A model generated the notes under the pieces. The model searched no databases and was not told the origin of the DNA. It saw only the letters and a list, made by a program, of their open reading frames with translations. A stretch of DNA of 64,000 nucleotides, from assembly GCA_021014325.1 (NCBI GenBank), contig CM037475.1, forward strand, positions 5,673,001 to 5,737,000, read 5' to 3'. Origin of the DNA: Plazaster borealis (Eukaryota > Echinodermata > Asteroidea > Forcipulatida > Labidiasteridae). How positions within the stretch are numbered: position 1 is the stretch's first letter; each line of letters starts with the position of its first letter. Of the stretch, positions 50,601 through 55,244 are shown piece after piece. A program made the position numbers and the translations under genes.

Positions 50601-53250
50601 TTACTGAAAATACAAATCTAACACCCATACTTAACAGAGATAAAAGTGCTGTTTTGAGTATGTAAATGGGTGAAACCAAAAGTGTTGTTGTTTAACGATA
50701 AGACAGGTCAGTTTTCTTGTTGCTACGGAAACAAATCAATGACAACTGGTGAATTAATCATATAATTAGCTCAATGACAAATTGAAGAATTTGTGCAGGA
50801 TTTTGGCTTGATATAAATTCTTAATTTTAAGCAAAACATTGGCCTACCAAGCTGATTACTTACAAAGGAAGGACTATTCATGACCAAAATACTATTTTAC
50901 ATTTCAAACAAGAGCGATGATTACATTCAACCCTTATTCTGAAGTCCTGAATCTCATTTCTGCTGAGTGTAAAGAGGTAATTTGGCCTCAGTCCCAGCGA
51001 TCTTGATCTACTGAGAGTTGACTGTGTACATGCATCATGCAATTAAGAAGTCTGAAAAGTTACATGTAGGCCCTATACATTTATAAAAACAATATTTGAA
51101 AGTTGTAAATTCATTAGAACTTGATTCAAAATAGTTTTTGTTTGTTGGGGTGTTTGTTGTTTGTTTATTGAGGGGTCTTTTGGTTTTGTTTACCGGTATT
51201 TGTTGTTTGTTTGTTTGTTTGTTTTTGTTTTTTCTTTGATGGGGTGATAAAAACACCCAAACCTTGGTCGACTTTAAATATATGTATTAGAAATGAGGCA
51301 ATCAAACTTAAACTGCATTTTAAATAACTTCTAAGGAAGTAGAAATTCTACACTTCTCTTTGGTTACCGTGTGTGCATGCTGTCTTTATTGATAATGTAT
51401 TGATTACTGATGAGCATGTATTCATCTAAAGATACAAACAAGCCACCCTCTTTACCAACAAACTGATCCACTGTATTGCAGGTGCTACATTGTGTAATTG
51501 GCCTTCAGGTTGGGGGAAGATACACACAGAGTTAGAATTTATATTGATTGAACATGAATAATTTATGCCATATCAATATTGACATTCAGCGTCACTAAAA
51601 TGGCCAAAGTTTGTGCGAGGGACTACATGGGCACACCGTTTTGAAGTGTTCAAGCTAAGAGGGTCACATTCATTTGAAAAGTAAATACATTATGCAAATA
51701 ATAATTTTGTAAACCGAATCTGAACTAGTAGACTGCTGTTAGTTGAAAAGTCATCGATGAAGATAACTTGGTGTGGTAATCTTATGAAAAGCTGTAATTT
51801 ACTTATCTATTTTATGGTGAAGTTTAAGTTTTTTATCTGTTTGATTTATATCCATATTTATGCCATTTTTCATTTTTTAAATACAGTTGTCTATACATTT
51901 TAAGCAAGGACCAGTCTGGCCCTTGATCTATATTTTCTGTATGCACTCTGCACTGTTTTGTTATTAAAGTAAATTGGATTTGATTGTTTATTGAATCAAT
52001 GATTCGAATCAATTTCCATTGACATCATTAGAAAACCTTTTCAATCTTCACAAATCTTTTTGTAGAAAAGAAGATGCCAAATCTGATGGCCACTTTTTCA
52101 TTCTCTTTTTTACCAAAAATATTATCATCCGGGTAATTTTTGTGTATAAGATAAACAAATTGTTTTGACATTTGAAAGAAAAAGTGGCGATCGATGGCAA
52201 TTCTTTTCCCTATTTGAGATCTCAGAAATTTAGTGCAATTTCACTAGCGTACATGTAGCCATGTAGCATACAATTAATTCCTGCAATTTAAAATCCAACC
52301 ACCCATTTTTCATTATTTTTATTAATTTACGACAAAAATTATAATCCTATCTGGGTAAAAATTGTATAGGAAACTTTTAATTTTTGGCCATTTGAATACA
52401 AAAAGTGGCAGTCGTTAGAATTTTTATTTTTTTCCTTTTTGACTTGAGATTATGAATTTTGCACATTCTATCTATGTGTAAGCATCTATATAGGCCACTC
52501 AATCAATTCCTGCAATTTGCTAAACGTCACTAGTCATAAACCTTTAGAAAAACCCCAAAACTTTGGTAAAATCAGATCCACAAAAGTAAAGCTTTGTGAG
52601 GTTGTTTGTGTTTTAACTTTTAAACATCTTGCGAAATCTAAAAGAAGTTTACAAGACGTTCTCTGCACCACCCTGCCCCCTCTTCCAACTTTACTCAAAT
52701 CAAAATAAAATATCCAGTAATTTCTCAAGTAAACAAAACCCATTCTTATTCAATAATATTTAATAAAATGAATTTAAATATTCACCTTCGATACACCTTC
52801 TTCATTTGCCAGTGCCTTCTTCTGCAGCTGCATCAGTTGCCACATCTCCGACATCGGTTTAATTCCTTCTGTAGACCGTGCCCTCTGCATCAAATTATCA
52901 TTTGACGGTAGCGAATTAAGGGCCTCAATCTGCGATTCCAACCGAGACACTTTCTTCTCCAAATCATGTACCTCCTTGGACGAAGAAGAGGCCGCACTAT
53001 GCACCCGAATTAAATCACTTGTGCTTTTCTCCACACTTCCCTTGTCCAACCCGGCCGACGACGAAGCAGCAGCGGCGGCCGCCAGCAGCTCCGCCCGGTC
53101 GGCCTCCTTGAGGTCGGCGCGCACATCGCTGAGTTTCAAGTTCTGGACGATCGCAATCAGGACTGTTCGTAAACCCTTGTAATTTACGATTTCTGGTGTT
53201 CCAAGTGACAAGTCCACCAGCTCAAGAAGACTTACGGATCCACTGGACAT
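23352..53250 (-). CDS. QRICH2-like: DUF4795 coiled-coil protein, QRICH2/C16orf96 family, complete 21-exon gene
   Basis: Exons (minus strand, 5' to 3'): 53250-52786, 47311-47207, 46431-46336, 44603-44460, 43436-43386, 42528-42382, 40984-40847, 39121-38951, 37688-37464, 36608-36486, 35939-35865, 34460-34350, 32145-31967, 31103-31041, 30528-30427, 28680-28495, 28254-28105, 26425-26318, 25072-25025, 24734-24638, 23663-23352. They total 3096 nt, 1031 residues plus stop, with every junction in phase. The N-terminus LLELVDLSLGTPEIVNYKGL, long heptad-rich middle, ADKEHVIMEIDV, RMELDPLKSYLDNR, CISCDRPL, RPYTTFELEQIR, SRSCGGSHTMTYPHRR and GQDGHIYKGR are hallmarks I recognise from DUF4795 proteins. The basic Ser/Pro/Arg tail is poorly conserved. 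In mammals QRICH2 is needed for sperm flagella; a role in cilia or sperm is inferred here. It lacks the Gln-rich repeats of mammalian QRICH2, so orthology to QRICH2 rather than C16orf96 is open. Confidence 0.9.
24010..24590. repeat. Intronic minisatellite, unit 84-98 bp, six copies
   Basis: GGGTGTACCCC / GGGTTTACCC blocks recur near 24061, 24145, 24242, 24331, 24429 and 24525, each with TTTCTGGT and CAGAGCTACAGAGAT words. It occupies most of the intron between exons 21 and 20. Confidence 0.87.
24638..24734 (-). CDS. QRICH2-like: QRICH2-like exon 20 (GQDGHIYKGR)
   Basis: 97 nt, acceptor TTTCAG, donor GTATAA. It encodes MEADIQGQDGHIYKGRIG, matching the C-terminal DGHIYKGR block of QRICH2. Confidence 0.92.
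25025..25072 (-). CDS. QRICH2-like: QRICH2-like exon 19 (48 nt)
   Basis: Acceptor TTACAG, donor GTAAGT. It encodes GIAREEDVPVTFINGK. Its length and both phases fit exons 18 and 20 exactly. Confidence 0.87.
25135..25592. mobile_element. MITE-A copy split by a TTAA element
   Basis: The left piece (ACATGTGACACAGTATTTTG to TTTGC) stops at TTAA 25219-25222. The right piece resumes at TTAA 25566-25569 with GCGGCTCTATGAAATTGGGC. Confidence 0.85.
25223..25565. mobile_element. TTAA-flanked MITE, 343 bp
   Basis: Ends AGGGTGTGTACA and TGTACACACCCT are inverted repeats, with TTAA on both sides. The inner sequence matches 2245-2613. Confidence 0.9.
25645..25824. mobile_element. MITE-A copy
   Basis: AGGGCCAAATTTCATAGAGC to AGCTCTATGAAATTGGGCCC; intact inverted ends. 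Confidence 0.88.
25849..26214. mobile_element. TTAA-type MITE, second family
   Basis: Starts AGGTATTGTACATGTTTGG after TTAA at 25845-25848 and ends TTCAGTGCCT before TTAT. Related to 40326-40698 through GTTTGGTAATGACTC and CACTTGGTAA-type words. Confidence 0.78.
26318..26425 (-). CDS. QRICH2-like: QRICH2-like exon 18 (SCGGSHT motif)
   Basis: 108 nt, acceptor TCACAG, donor GTAAGT. It encodes DYFATSRSCGGSHTMTYPHR, one of the best-conserved DUF4795 blocks. Confidence 0.93.
26523..26612. repeat. Inverted single copy of the 8310-8650 tandem unit
   Basis: TTCAATATCATCCACTGTGG, ATAAACTATGCCAGCCTGCA and ATGATATCATGTGGTGAATG are the reverse complement of the 117-bp unit in the USP31 intron. Confidence 0.85.
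28105..28254 (-). CDS. QRICH2-like: QRICH2-like exon 17 (lineage-specific segment)
   Basis: 150 nt, acceptor TCTTAG, donor GTATGG. It encodes TMNPSTPEVEFLQIDSTLPS and LMRLKHSRLMTDFLKSKTPP. Fits in phase between exons 16 and 18; no homologous block is known to me. Confidence 0.78.
28441..28492 (-). promoter_or_regulatory. Cluster of AGGTCA half-sites including DR1
   Basis: On the minus strand AGGTCACAGGTCA (28473-28485) is a perfect DR1, the spacing bound by HNF4/RXR/COUP-TF type receptors. A second near-DR1 (28454-28466, AGGTCACAGGTTA) and another AGGTCA (28441-28446) follow. It may simply be a short tandem repeat. Confidence 0.35.
28495..28680 (-). CDS. QRICH2-like: QRICH2-like exon 16 (lineage-specific segment)
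   Basis: 186 nt, acceptor ATTTAG preceded by a G run, unusual donor GTTATT. It encodes NVLHYERALYEQDLARQRKQ then ILAYLVHFDKNL and VPQQVFFEGQRDKQ. Phases match exons 15 and 17. I do not recognise this segment. Confidence 0.78.
28898..29397. mobile_element. 500-bp element with inverted ends around a tRNA-like SINE
   Basis: ACACCATGTGGT and TCTCTTTTGAGTAG at the left recur inverted at the right (CTACTCAAAAGAGAT, ACCACATGGTGT). Inside lies a GTTT microsatellite and a SINE with GGGGATATAAACGCCAAGCT and, on minus, GGTCAAGTGGTTAGAATGC and GGTTCGAATCC. Confidence 0.7.
30427..30528 (-). CDS. QRICH2-like: QRICH2-like exon 15 (RPYTTFELEQIR)
   Basis: 102 nt, acceptor CATCAG, donor GTGAGT. It encodes GMRTGRPYTTFELEQIRAAQ, matching the block after CISCDRPL in QRICH2. 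Confidence 0.92.
30676..30890. mobile_element. Truncated copy of the 6448-6830 foldback element
   Basis: TTAA then GGGGACACGTTGCCTTGGAT, one full arm and the palindromic centre GGTCGGCC...GGCCGACC; the second arm is missing. Confidence 0.88.
31041..31103 (-). CDS. QRICH2-like: QRICH2-like exon 14 (CISCDRPL)
   Basis: 63 nt, acceptor ACGCAG, donor GTAAGT. It encodes KPLVQRYNCISCDRPLDMTP, the conserved single CxxC of DUF4795 proteins. Confidence 0.92.
31717..31855. mobile_element. MITE-F copy 2
   Basis: AGGCCATGTCCAAATTGGCGG to CCACCAATTCGGATACGGC; it shares AAAGTATAGGACATCCTTAG with 8651-8800. Confidence 0.85.
31967..32145 (-). CDS. QRICH2-like: QRICH2-like exon 13 (DUF4795 core)
   Basis: 179 nt, acceptor CAACAG, donor GTAAGT, ends with two bases of a Lys codon. 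It includes KLDRMELDPLKSYLDNRIK, a strong family match. Confidence 0.93.
32220..32624. mobile_element. MITE-A copy split by a TTAA element
   Basis: The left piece GTCCAAATTTCATAAAGCTG to GTGC stops at TTAA 32394-32397; the right piece resumes at TTAA 32597-32600 with GCACCTCTATGAAATAGGGC. Confidence 0.85.
32398..32596. mobile_element. TTAA-flanked MITE, 199 bp, shortened copy of 61390-61697
   Basis: It shares AGGTCA(G/A)AGTAAA, CATAGTATC, TGATGATTATACA and AATGG(T/A)CTCTAAAGGG with 61390-61697. The left terminal CCCTTTAGAGACC is missing, although TTAA remains. Confidence 0.82.
33070..34255. repeat. Two diverged TTAA-family fragments and AT-rich filler
   Basis: 33077-33370 starts TTTAAAGGTATTATACAGG. 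33840-34255 shares CATCCATGTTTAGCGAG and GGCAAAATTAT with 49559-49850. No exon is seen between QRICH2-like exons 13 and 12. Confidence 0.6.
34350..34460 (-). CDS. QRICH2-like: QRICH2-like exon 12 (DUF4795 core)
   Basis: Thirty-seven codons, phase 0/0, acceptor TTACAG, donor GTAAGT. KADKRALENKVSTTQFQGTV matches the QRICH2-family ADK...L..KV..xQF pattern. Confidence 0.92.
34670..34860 (+). mobile_element. LINE 3' end fragment
   Basis: A reading frame KTALKTHLFEVD and stop matches the extreme C-terminus of CR1/L2-type proteins. It is followed by GGCGGATACCGGCACTTTAC and ATTATTATTATT. Confidence 0.75.
35055..35187. mobile_element. MITE-A right part
   Basis: GTGACATGGTATTTTGGCTGG to AGCTCTATGAAAATGTGGGCC; the left part is rearranged. 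Confidence 0.75.
35865..35939 (-). CDS. QRICH2-like: QRICH2-like exon 11 (start of DUF4795 core)
   Basis: Twenty-five codons, phase 0/0, acceptor TTCGCAG, donor GTGAGT. It encodes ALYTFVDRLQENKADKEHV and IMEIDV, a DUF4795 signature block. Confidence 0.92.
36486..36608 (-). CDS. QRICH2-like: QRICH2-like exon 10 (coiled coil)
   Basis: Forty-one codons, phase 0/0, acceptor TTTTAG, donor GTAAGT. VTNMQKIILQLQAEVDKLN is a clear heptad helix. Confidence 0.9.
36814..36965. mobile_element. MITE-A left part
   Basis: GGGCCCGATTTCATAGAGCTG through GCTGATAACCCGTATTCTGC; right end missing. Confidence 0.78.
37464..37688 (-). CDS. QRICH2-like: QRICH2-like exon 9 (coiled coil)
   Basis: Seventy-five codons, phase 0/0, acceptor CACCAG, donor GTACGC. 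LDSIHSQLQDQLEGHSHG, LTQELGKQLTSVTSRLNHLE, and a Gly-rich end GSGGGVDL. The plus-strand frames here are shadows of this GC-richer exon. Confidence 0.86.
38701..38947 (-). mobile_element. tRNA-Leu-like SINE body, 5'-truncated, beside exon 8 donor
   Basis: CATGGTGCTCCAACATTATT, AAGCTAAATCAATCACATGA and GGGTGAAGAGAAGCAATTGT match the SINE at 59505-59858. Read on minus, the SINE starts about GCAAGACACTT a few bases after the exon 8 donor at 38950. The tRNA head is absent. Confidence 0.85.
38951..39121 (-). CDS. QRICH2-like: QRICH2-like exon 8 (coiled coil)
   Basis: Fifty-seven codons, phase 0/0, acceptor CTTCAG, donor GTTAGT (slightly off consensus). It encodes MNELDRWISEQSKMV and QQDIQQLKEDMSAMEANLAA. 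A SINE starts within a few bases of the donor. Confidence 0.87.
40326..40698. mobile_element. TTAA-flanked MITE, 373 bp
   Basis: TTAA 40322-40325, then AGGGTCTGTTTACGTTTGG; the right end CCAAACGTATACAATCCA precedes TTAA 40699-40702. The inverted ends and TTAA are intact. Confidence 0.85.
40847..40984 (-). CDS. QRICH2-like: QRICH2-like exon 7 (coiled coil)
   Basis: Forty-six codons, phase 0/0, acceptor AAACAG, donor GTAAAA. Strongly charged helix: DLMKTKADLDDVKRLLGE and LTRMLQELKEGLDSLREG. Confidence 0.9.
41532..41815. mobile_element. MITE-B copy 3
   Basis: GGGCCCAATTTCATAGAGCTG to GCGATATGAAATTGGCCCC; full length, close to 7478-7763. Confidence 0.9.
42382..42528 (-). CDS. QRICH2-like: QRICH2-like exon 6 (Pro-rich linker and coil)
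   Basis: Forty-nine codons, phase 0/0, acceptor TCAACAG, donor GTAACT. The Pro/Ser-rich TPSPGPPSNPPSRPGSAA precedes a helix IQRILRDIGELKGKHDGL. Confidence 0.88.
42700..42900. mobile_element. SINE body copy without tRNA head
   Basis: CAAGGGGATATAAACACCAA, GCTGGCAACAGCC and GGTTTAACGTCTAT match 28999-29200; it ends at the point where the tRNA-like head would begin. Confidence 0.78.
43386..43436 (-). CDS. QRICH2-like: QRICH2-like exon 5 (51-nt microexon)
   Basis: Seventeen codons (TSHVQTMPTKSSYSQTR) between a very long T-rich tract plus TTCCAG and an ideal donor GTAAGT. Phase 0 at both ends fits its neighbours, so it can be included or skipped without a frameshift. Predicted from splice signals only. 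Confidence 0.7.
43900..44407. mobile_element. 508-bp DNA transposon with GGGTCGACCC ends
   Basis: Left GGGTGCTTTCAATTAGCTTT with CCCCGGGTCGACCCCGGTGT; right GGTCGACCCGGGGAAGCTAA then CGCACCC. Unusually GC-rich ends, no ORF of a transposase. Copy 2 is 60690-61042. Just downstream of QRICH2-like exon 4 on the minus strand. Confidence 0.85.
44460..44603 (-). CDS. QRICH2-like: QRICH2-like exon 4 (TWPAMEDAL motif)
   Basis: Forty-eight codons, phase 0/0, acceptor TTTCAG, donor GTCAGA. It contains LDLLVTWPAMEDALKG, a block I associate with C16orf96/QRICH2 proteins, then a helix ending MQTLTMNE. Confidence 0.9.
44762..44938. mobile_element. Small element, unexpanded relative of the 57911-58525 satellite element
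   Basis: It begins AGGCCTGAAATTAC with AGAGGCCATGGCCTCTGTTG and ends ATGAAATTCCAGGCCTG. The middle has one diverged copy of the TCAAAAGT...TTTCCAAT unit. Confidence 0.8.
45553..45855. mobile_element. Two tRNA-like SINE copies head to head
   Basis: TACTCAGTACTTTCCCGAATT on the left mirrors AACTCGGGAAAGTGCTGAGTA on the right. Between them lie GATTCGAACTCACAACC (minus head) and TAGCTCGGTGGTCTAGTTG (plus head). The result is a foldback of about 300 bp. Confidence 0.75.
46079..46150. mobile_element. MITE-B fragment truncated by a SINE
   Basis: GGCCTAATGTCATAGAGCTG to GTTTCCATTTCATGGC, cut where the S2 SINE begins. Confidence 0.75.
46155..46292 (+). mobile_element. tRNA-Asn-like SINE (S2)
   Basis: GATATTGACAAAATAGGGAG then GACTAGATAGCTCAGTTGG, CGTTAATCCGGAGGTCG, GTTTCAAGTCCCACTCTAG and TTTTCTTTGTTCAACCC. 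It lies 40 bases from QRICH2-like exon 3. Confidence 0.85.
46336..46431 (-). CDS. QRICH2-like: QRICH2-like exon 3 (coiled coil)
   Basis: Thirty-two codons, phase 0/0, acceptor TTTCAG, donor GTAAAT. It encodes VISNEDRINERLQKLE and MDELQKLM. Too short and internal to be found by ORF length. Confidence 0.86.
47207..47311 (-). CDS. QRICH2-like: QRICH2-like exon 2 (coiled coil)
   Basis: Thirty-five codons, phase 0/0, acceptor TTGTCAG, donor GTACAG. Heptad-like LMSMVEDLLGEMSALKEQVN. Confidence 0.88.
47312..52785. other. Longest QRICH2-like intron (exon 1 to exon 2)
   Basis: About 5.5 kb. 48132-48653 holds three MITE-A copies in a row. 49559-49850 is a TTAA-family fragment. 51150-51225 is a GTTT-rich stretch. 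The rest (49850-51000, 51250-52780) is AT-rich unique-looking sequence in which I see no exon. Confidence 0.65.
48132..48653. mobile_element. Three adjacent MITE-A copies
   Basis: Junctions GGGGCCCCAATTAATAGAGC near 48338 and GGGCCCAATTTCTTAAAGCTG near 48453 share the GGGCCC ends, so one copy's end doubles as the next one's start. Confidence 0.82.
52786..53250 (-). CDS. QRICH2-like: QRICH2-like exon 1 (start, N-terminal domain)
   Basis: Start ATG at 53250 with context AAG before it. Residues 1-155: LLELVDLSLGTPEIVNYKGL fold, an Ala-rich run (AAAAAASSS), a Ser-rich linker, then a coiled coil starting EVHDLEKKVSRLESQIEALN. The donor is GTGAAT after SK. The opposite-strand frame at 52976-53182 is its shadow. 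Confidence 0.93.
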
Positions 53251-53488
53251 CTTGCCTTCGTAATGTCGAGATCAAATGAAAATGAACGGAAATTTAACTA
53301 TTTTAACATGTTGACAACAAGTGACGGTGCCTTTCTAGCAGTAAATGTGCTGTAGTGCAGTGTGTGTATAGGACGTGTTTATTGATCAAAAGCACATAGC
53401 AATAGCTGGCGGCCGCAGGCGCAGAATCCAAACACTCACCATGTGTACACACCGAGTCTGGGATTCCGTTAGCAACGGGGAAGGCTCC

Positions 53489-53764
53489 TCAAAATATTCC
53501 TCCGCAACGTTGAAATCGGTTTTTAACACTTAAATACAGAGCATTAACAATAAAATCATACTCATTCACACTTTCAAAACCATTTCCTATTAAATCATAT
53601 AAATAATCATATGACATTTTGTCCAATTTGACACACAGGAAATCTAGGTTTGTTATAACCGCATTGCATCTTAGCAACCTGCGAGTGACTTCATCAGATT
53701 TGCATACAGGAATTCCCGATAACCTATGACCTCTTGAAGAAAATTTCAAAATGGCGACGGCCAT
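53489..53764 (-). CDS. Uncharacterised 91-residue ORF in the shared promoter
   Basis: Open frame from ATG at 53764 within the palindrome CCATGG to TGA at 53489. It encodes MAVAILKFSSRGHRLSG and later KMSYDYLYDLIGNGFESV; no signal peptide, no family recognised. It could be an upstream ORF of the QRICH2-like mRNA, a separate small gene, or chance. Confidence 0.25.
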   Translation of the reverse strand: MAVAILKFSSRGHRLSGIPVCKSDEVTRRLLRCNAVITNLDFLCVKLDKMSYDYLYDLIGNGFESVNEYDFIVNALYLSVKNRFQRCGGIF

Positions 53765-53769
53765 GGGTT

Positions 53770-53828
53770 TCTAAAAAAAGTGTTGCCGGCGGAACTTGTT
53801 AGAGGCACACATATCGTTTTTCTTTACT
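53770..53828 (+). other. ECSIT: Predicted non-coding first exon of ECSIT
   Basis: A GTAAGT donor at 53829 follows CTTTACT; the ECSIT start exon at 55123 begins with a 3' splice site, so a leader exon is required upstream. The exon's 5' limit is a guess. If transcription begins before 53751 the leader would carry a 7-codon upstream ORF (53751-53774). Confidence 0.45.
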
Positions 53829-54069
53829 GTAAGTTATATACAAATGCTTTTAAATAATTTAGATTGCATAGGATGTGTATGTTTAATAGACAAGACACAT
53901 GTTTTTGTAATTTGGTGATGTGTTTTTAGACATAATTCTTGGTTATATAAATCCAGTGTCGGAATTAGACGGATTTGTGGATGTAACGTCAGCAGTCAGA
54001 ATTCGGGTCATCTCGTGGGGGTGCACACCATCATGTAAATAAGGAGAAAACAGCGTCGAGCTCTTTAAT

Positions 54070-54590
54070 GTTTTGTAGGCCCTCAAAATATTCTATATTA
54101 GACAGATTTGAGAGTCCCCAAAAAGGTTTTCAGTGTAAAAATGTTGCCCAATGTGGTTTTTTTGACTTCCAAATCCAACGTGTCCAACTGAACATGCTGA
54201 ACTGGATGATAGATTAGATAGACTGCGGTATAGATAGATAAGATAAGATAAGATAGATGGATATAGATTTTAAAAAATGGTCCTATTTGCTGAGAGGTAC
54301 GGTGTAGGGAAATTTTTTAAGATTGATGCTCGGAAGTTTGGAAAATTACACTGGTGTTGGGGTGTTTTTATTTAGAGGGGGAATATAACTCGACGGGCCC
54401 AGGGACTCCCCATATCAATTGAGCAGAAAATAAAAGTTCAAGACTAAGACTAAGATAAGCATGATAAGAGTCGATTAATAATTTCCCCTCTACTGTAAAA
54501 AGCTGTGAGACTTTTAAGTATTTTTTGTGTATTTTTAATATTTAGCATTTTGCACTGTATGCTATGGGAGTTGATTTAGGGGGGTAGTAA
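54070..54590. repeat. Inverted copy of the 5145-5600 repeat, with GATA-rich insert
   Basis: The reverse complement carries CTCCCATAGCATACAGTGC and GTCTCACAGCTTTTTACAG. 54196-54272 is a run of AGATAGATAAGATAAGATA-type repeats absent from the other copy. Confidence 0.8.
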
Positions 54591-54649
54591 CCCAAGAAAT
54601 TCACGCCGCACGCGCACGGAACTTCTCCTCAGTATGTAGAGGCATACGG

Positions 54650-54855
54650 TTTGAGTTGACTTGGGTACGAGTTGACTTGGGTTCTAGTTAACCTGGGTAA
54701 GAGTTCCCTTGGGTACGAGTTAACCTGGGAACGAGTTCACTTGGGTACGAGTTCACCTGGGTGCGAGTTGACTTGGGTACATTTATTTTGGGTACGAGTT
54801 TACTTGGGTACGAGTTGACCTGGGTACGAATTGACCTGGGTACGAGTTGACCTGT
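54650..54855. repeat. 16-bp tandem repeat, about 12 units
   Basis: Variants of GAGTTGACTTGGGTAC run back to back, alternating ACTTGGG and ACCTGGG. Within ECSIT intron 1, about 0.3 kb before the start exon. Confidence 0.9.
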
Positions 54856-55133
54856 TTCGAGCTGTCATACACTTTGTTGTTATTTATCAATATCATGTTT
54901 ATTTAATAAATAAGGATGCAGTGTGAGTTGGAAGAAAAAAACAAGGTTTTGCTGTTTGTTTATAAGTCATGGTGAAATATTCCAGTTCAATGGGCCCGTT
55001 CAATCACACAGTGACACAGACAGACATGATCAAGGTATCACTTATAAAAATCAGGATAGCTTTATTTAGCCTTTTATTATTAATTTGTTGTCTGTATTTT
55101 CTTTTTTTTATTTGTTAAACAGCTGCAGCAGAT

Positions 55134-55244
55134 ATGGCAACCATTACATTTTTCTCAAGAGCTCTGTACGGTTTTTCTGCCAGAAGTCTACCTCATACTC
55201 CTTTGCTTACCGCACCACCATTTCTCCAAATCACAAATATTTTG
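55134..55244 (+). CDS. ECSIT: ECSIT start exon (targeting peptide)
   Basis: The exon starts at 55123 after AACAG; ATG at 55134 has G at -3 and +4. Residues 1-37 contain FFSRALYGFSARSLPHTPLL, a typical mitochondrial presequence. Donor GTAAGG. Confidence 0.88.

Larger units (their letters stand above)
53251..53828. promoter_or_regulatory. Bidirectional promoter of QRICH2-like gene and ECSIT
   Basis: The QRICH2-like ATG (53250, minus) faces a predicted ECSIT leader exon ending at the donor GTAAGT (53829, plus). The interval is richer in CpG than its surroundings and contains AAAATGGCGACGG at 53748-53760, similar to YY1 sites common at divergent housekeeping promoters. No TATA box is placed. Transcription starts are not visible from sequence alone. 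Confidence 0.6.
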
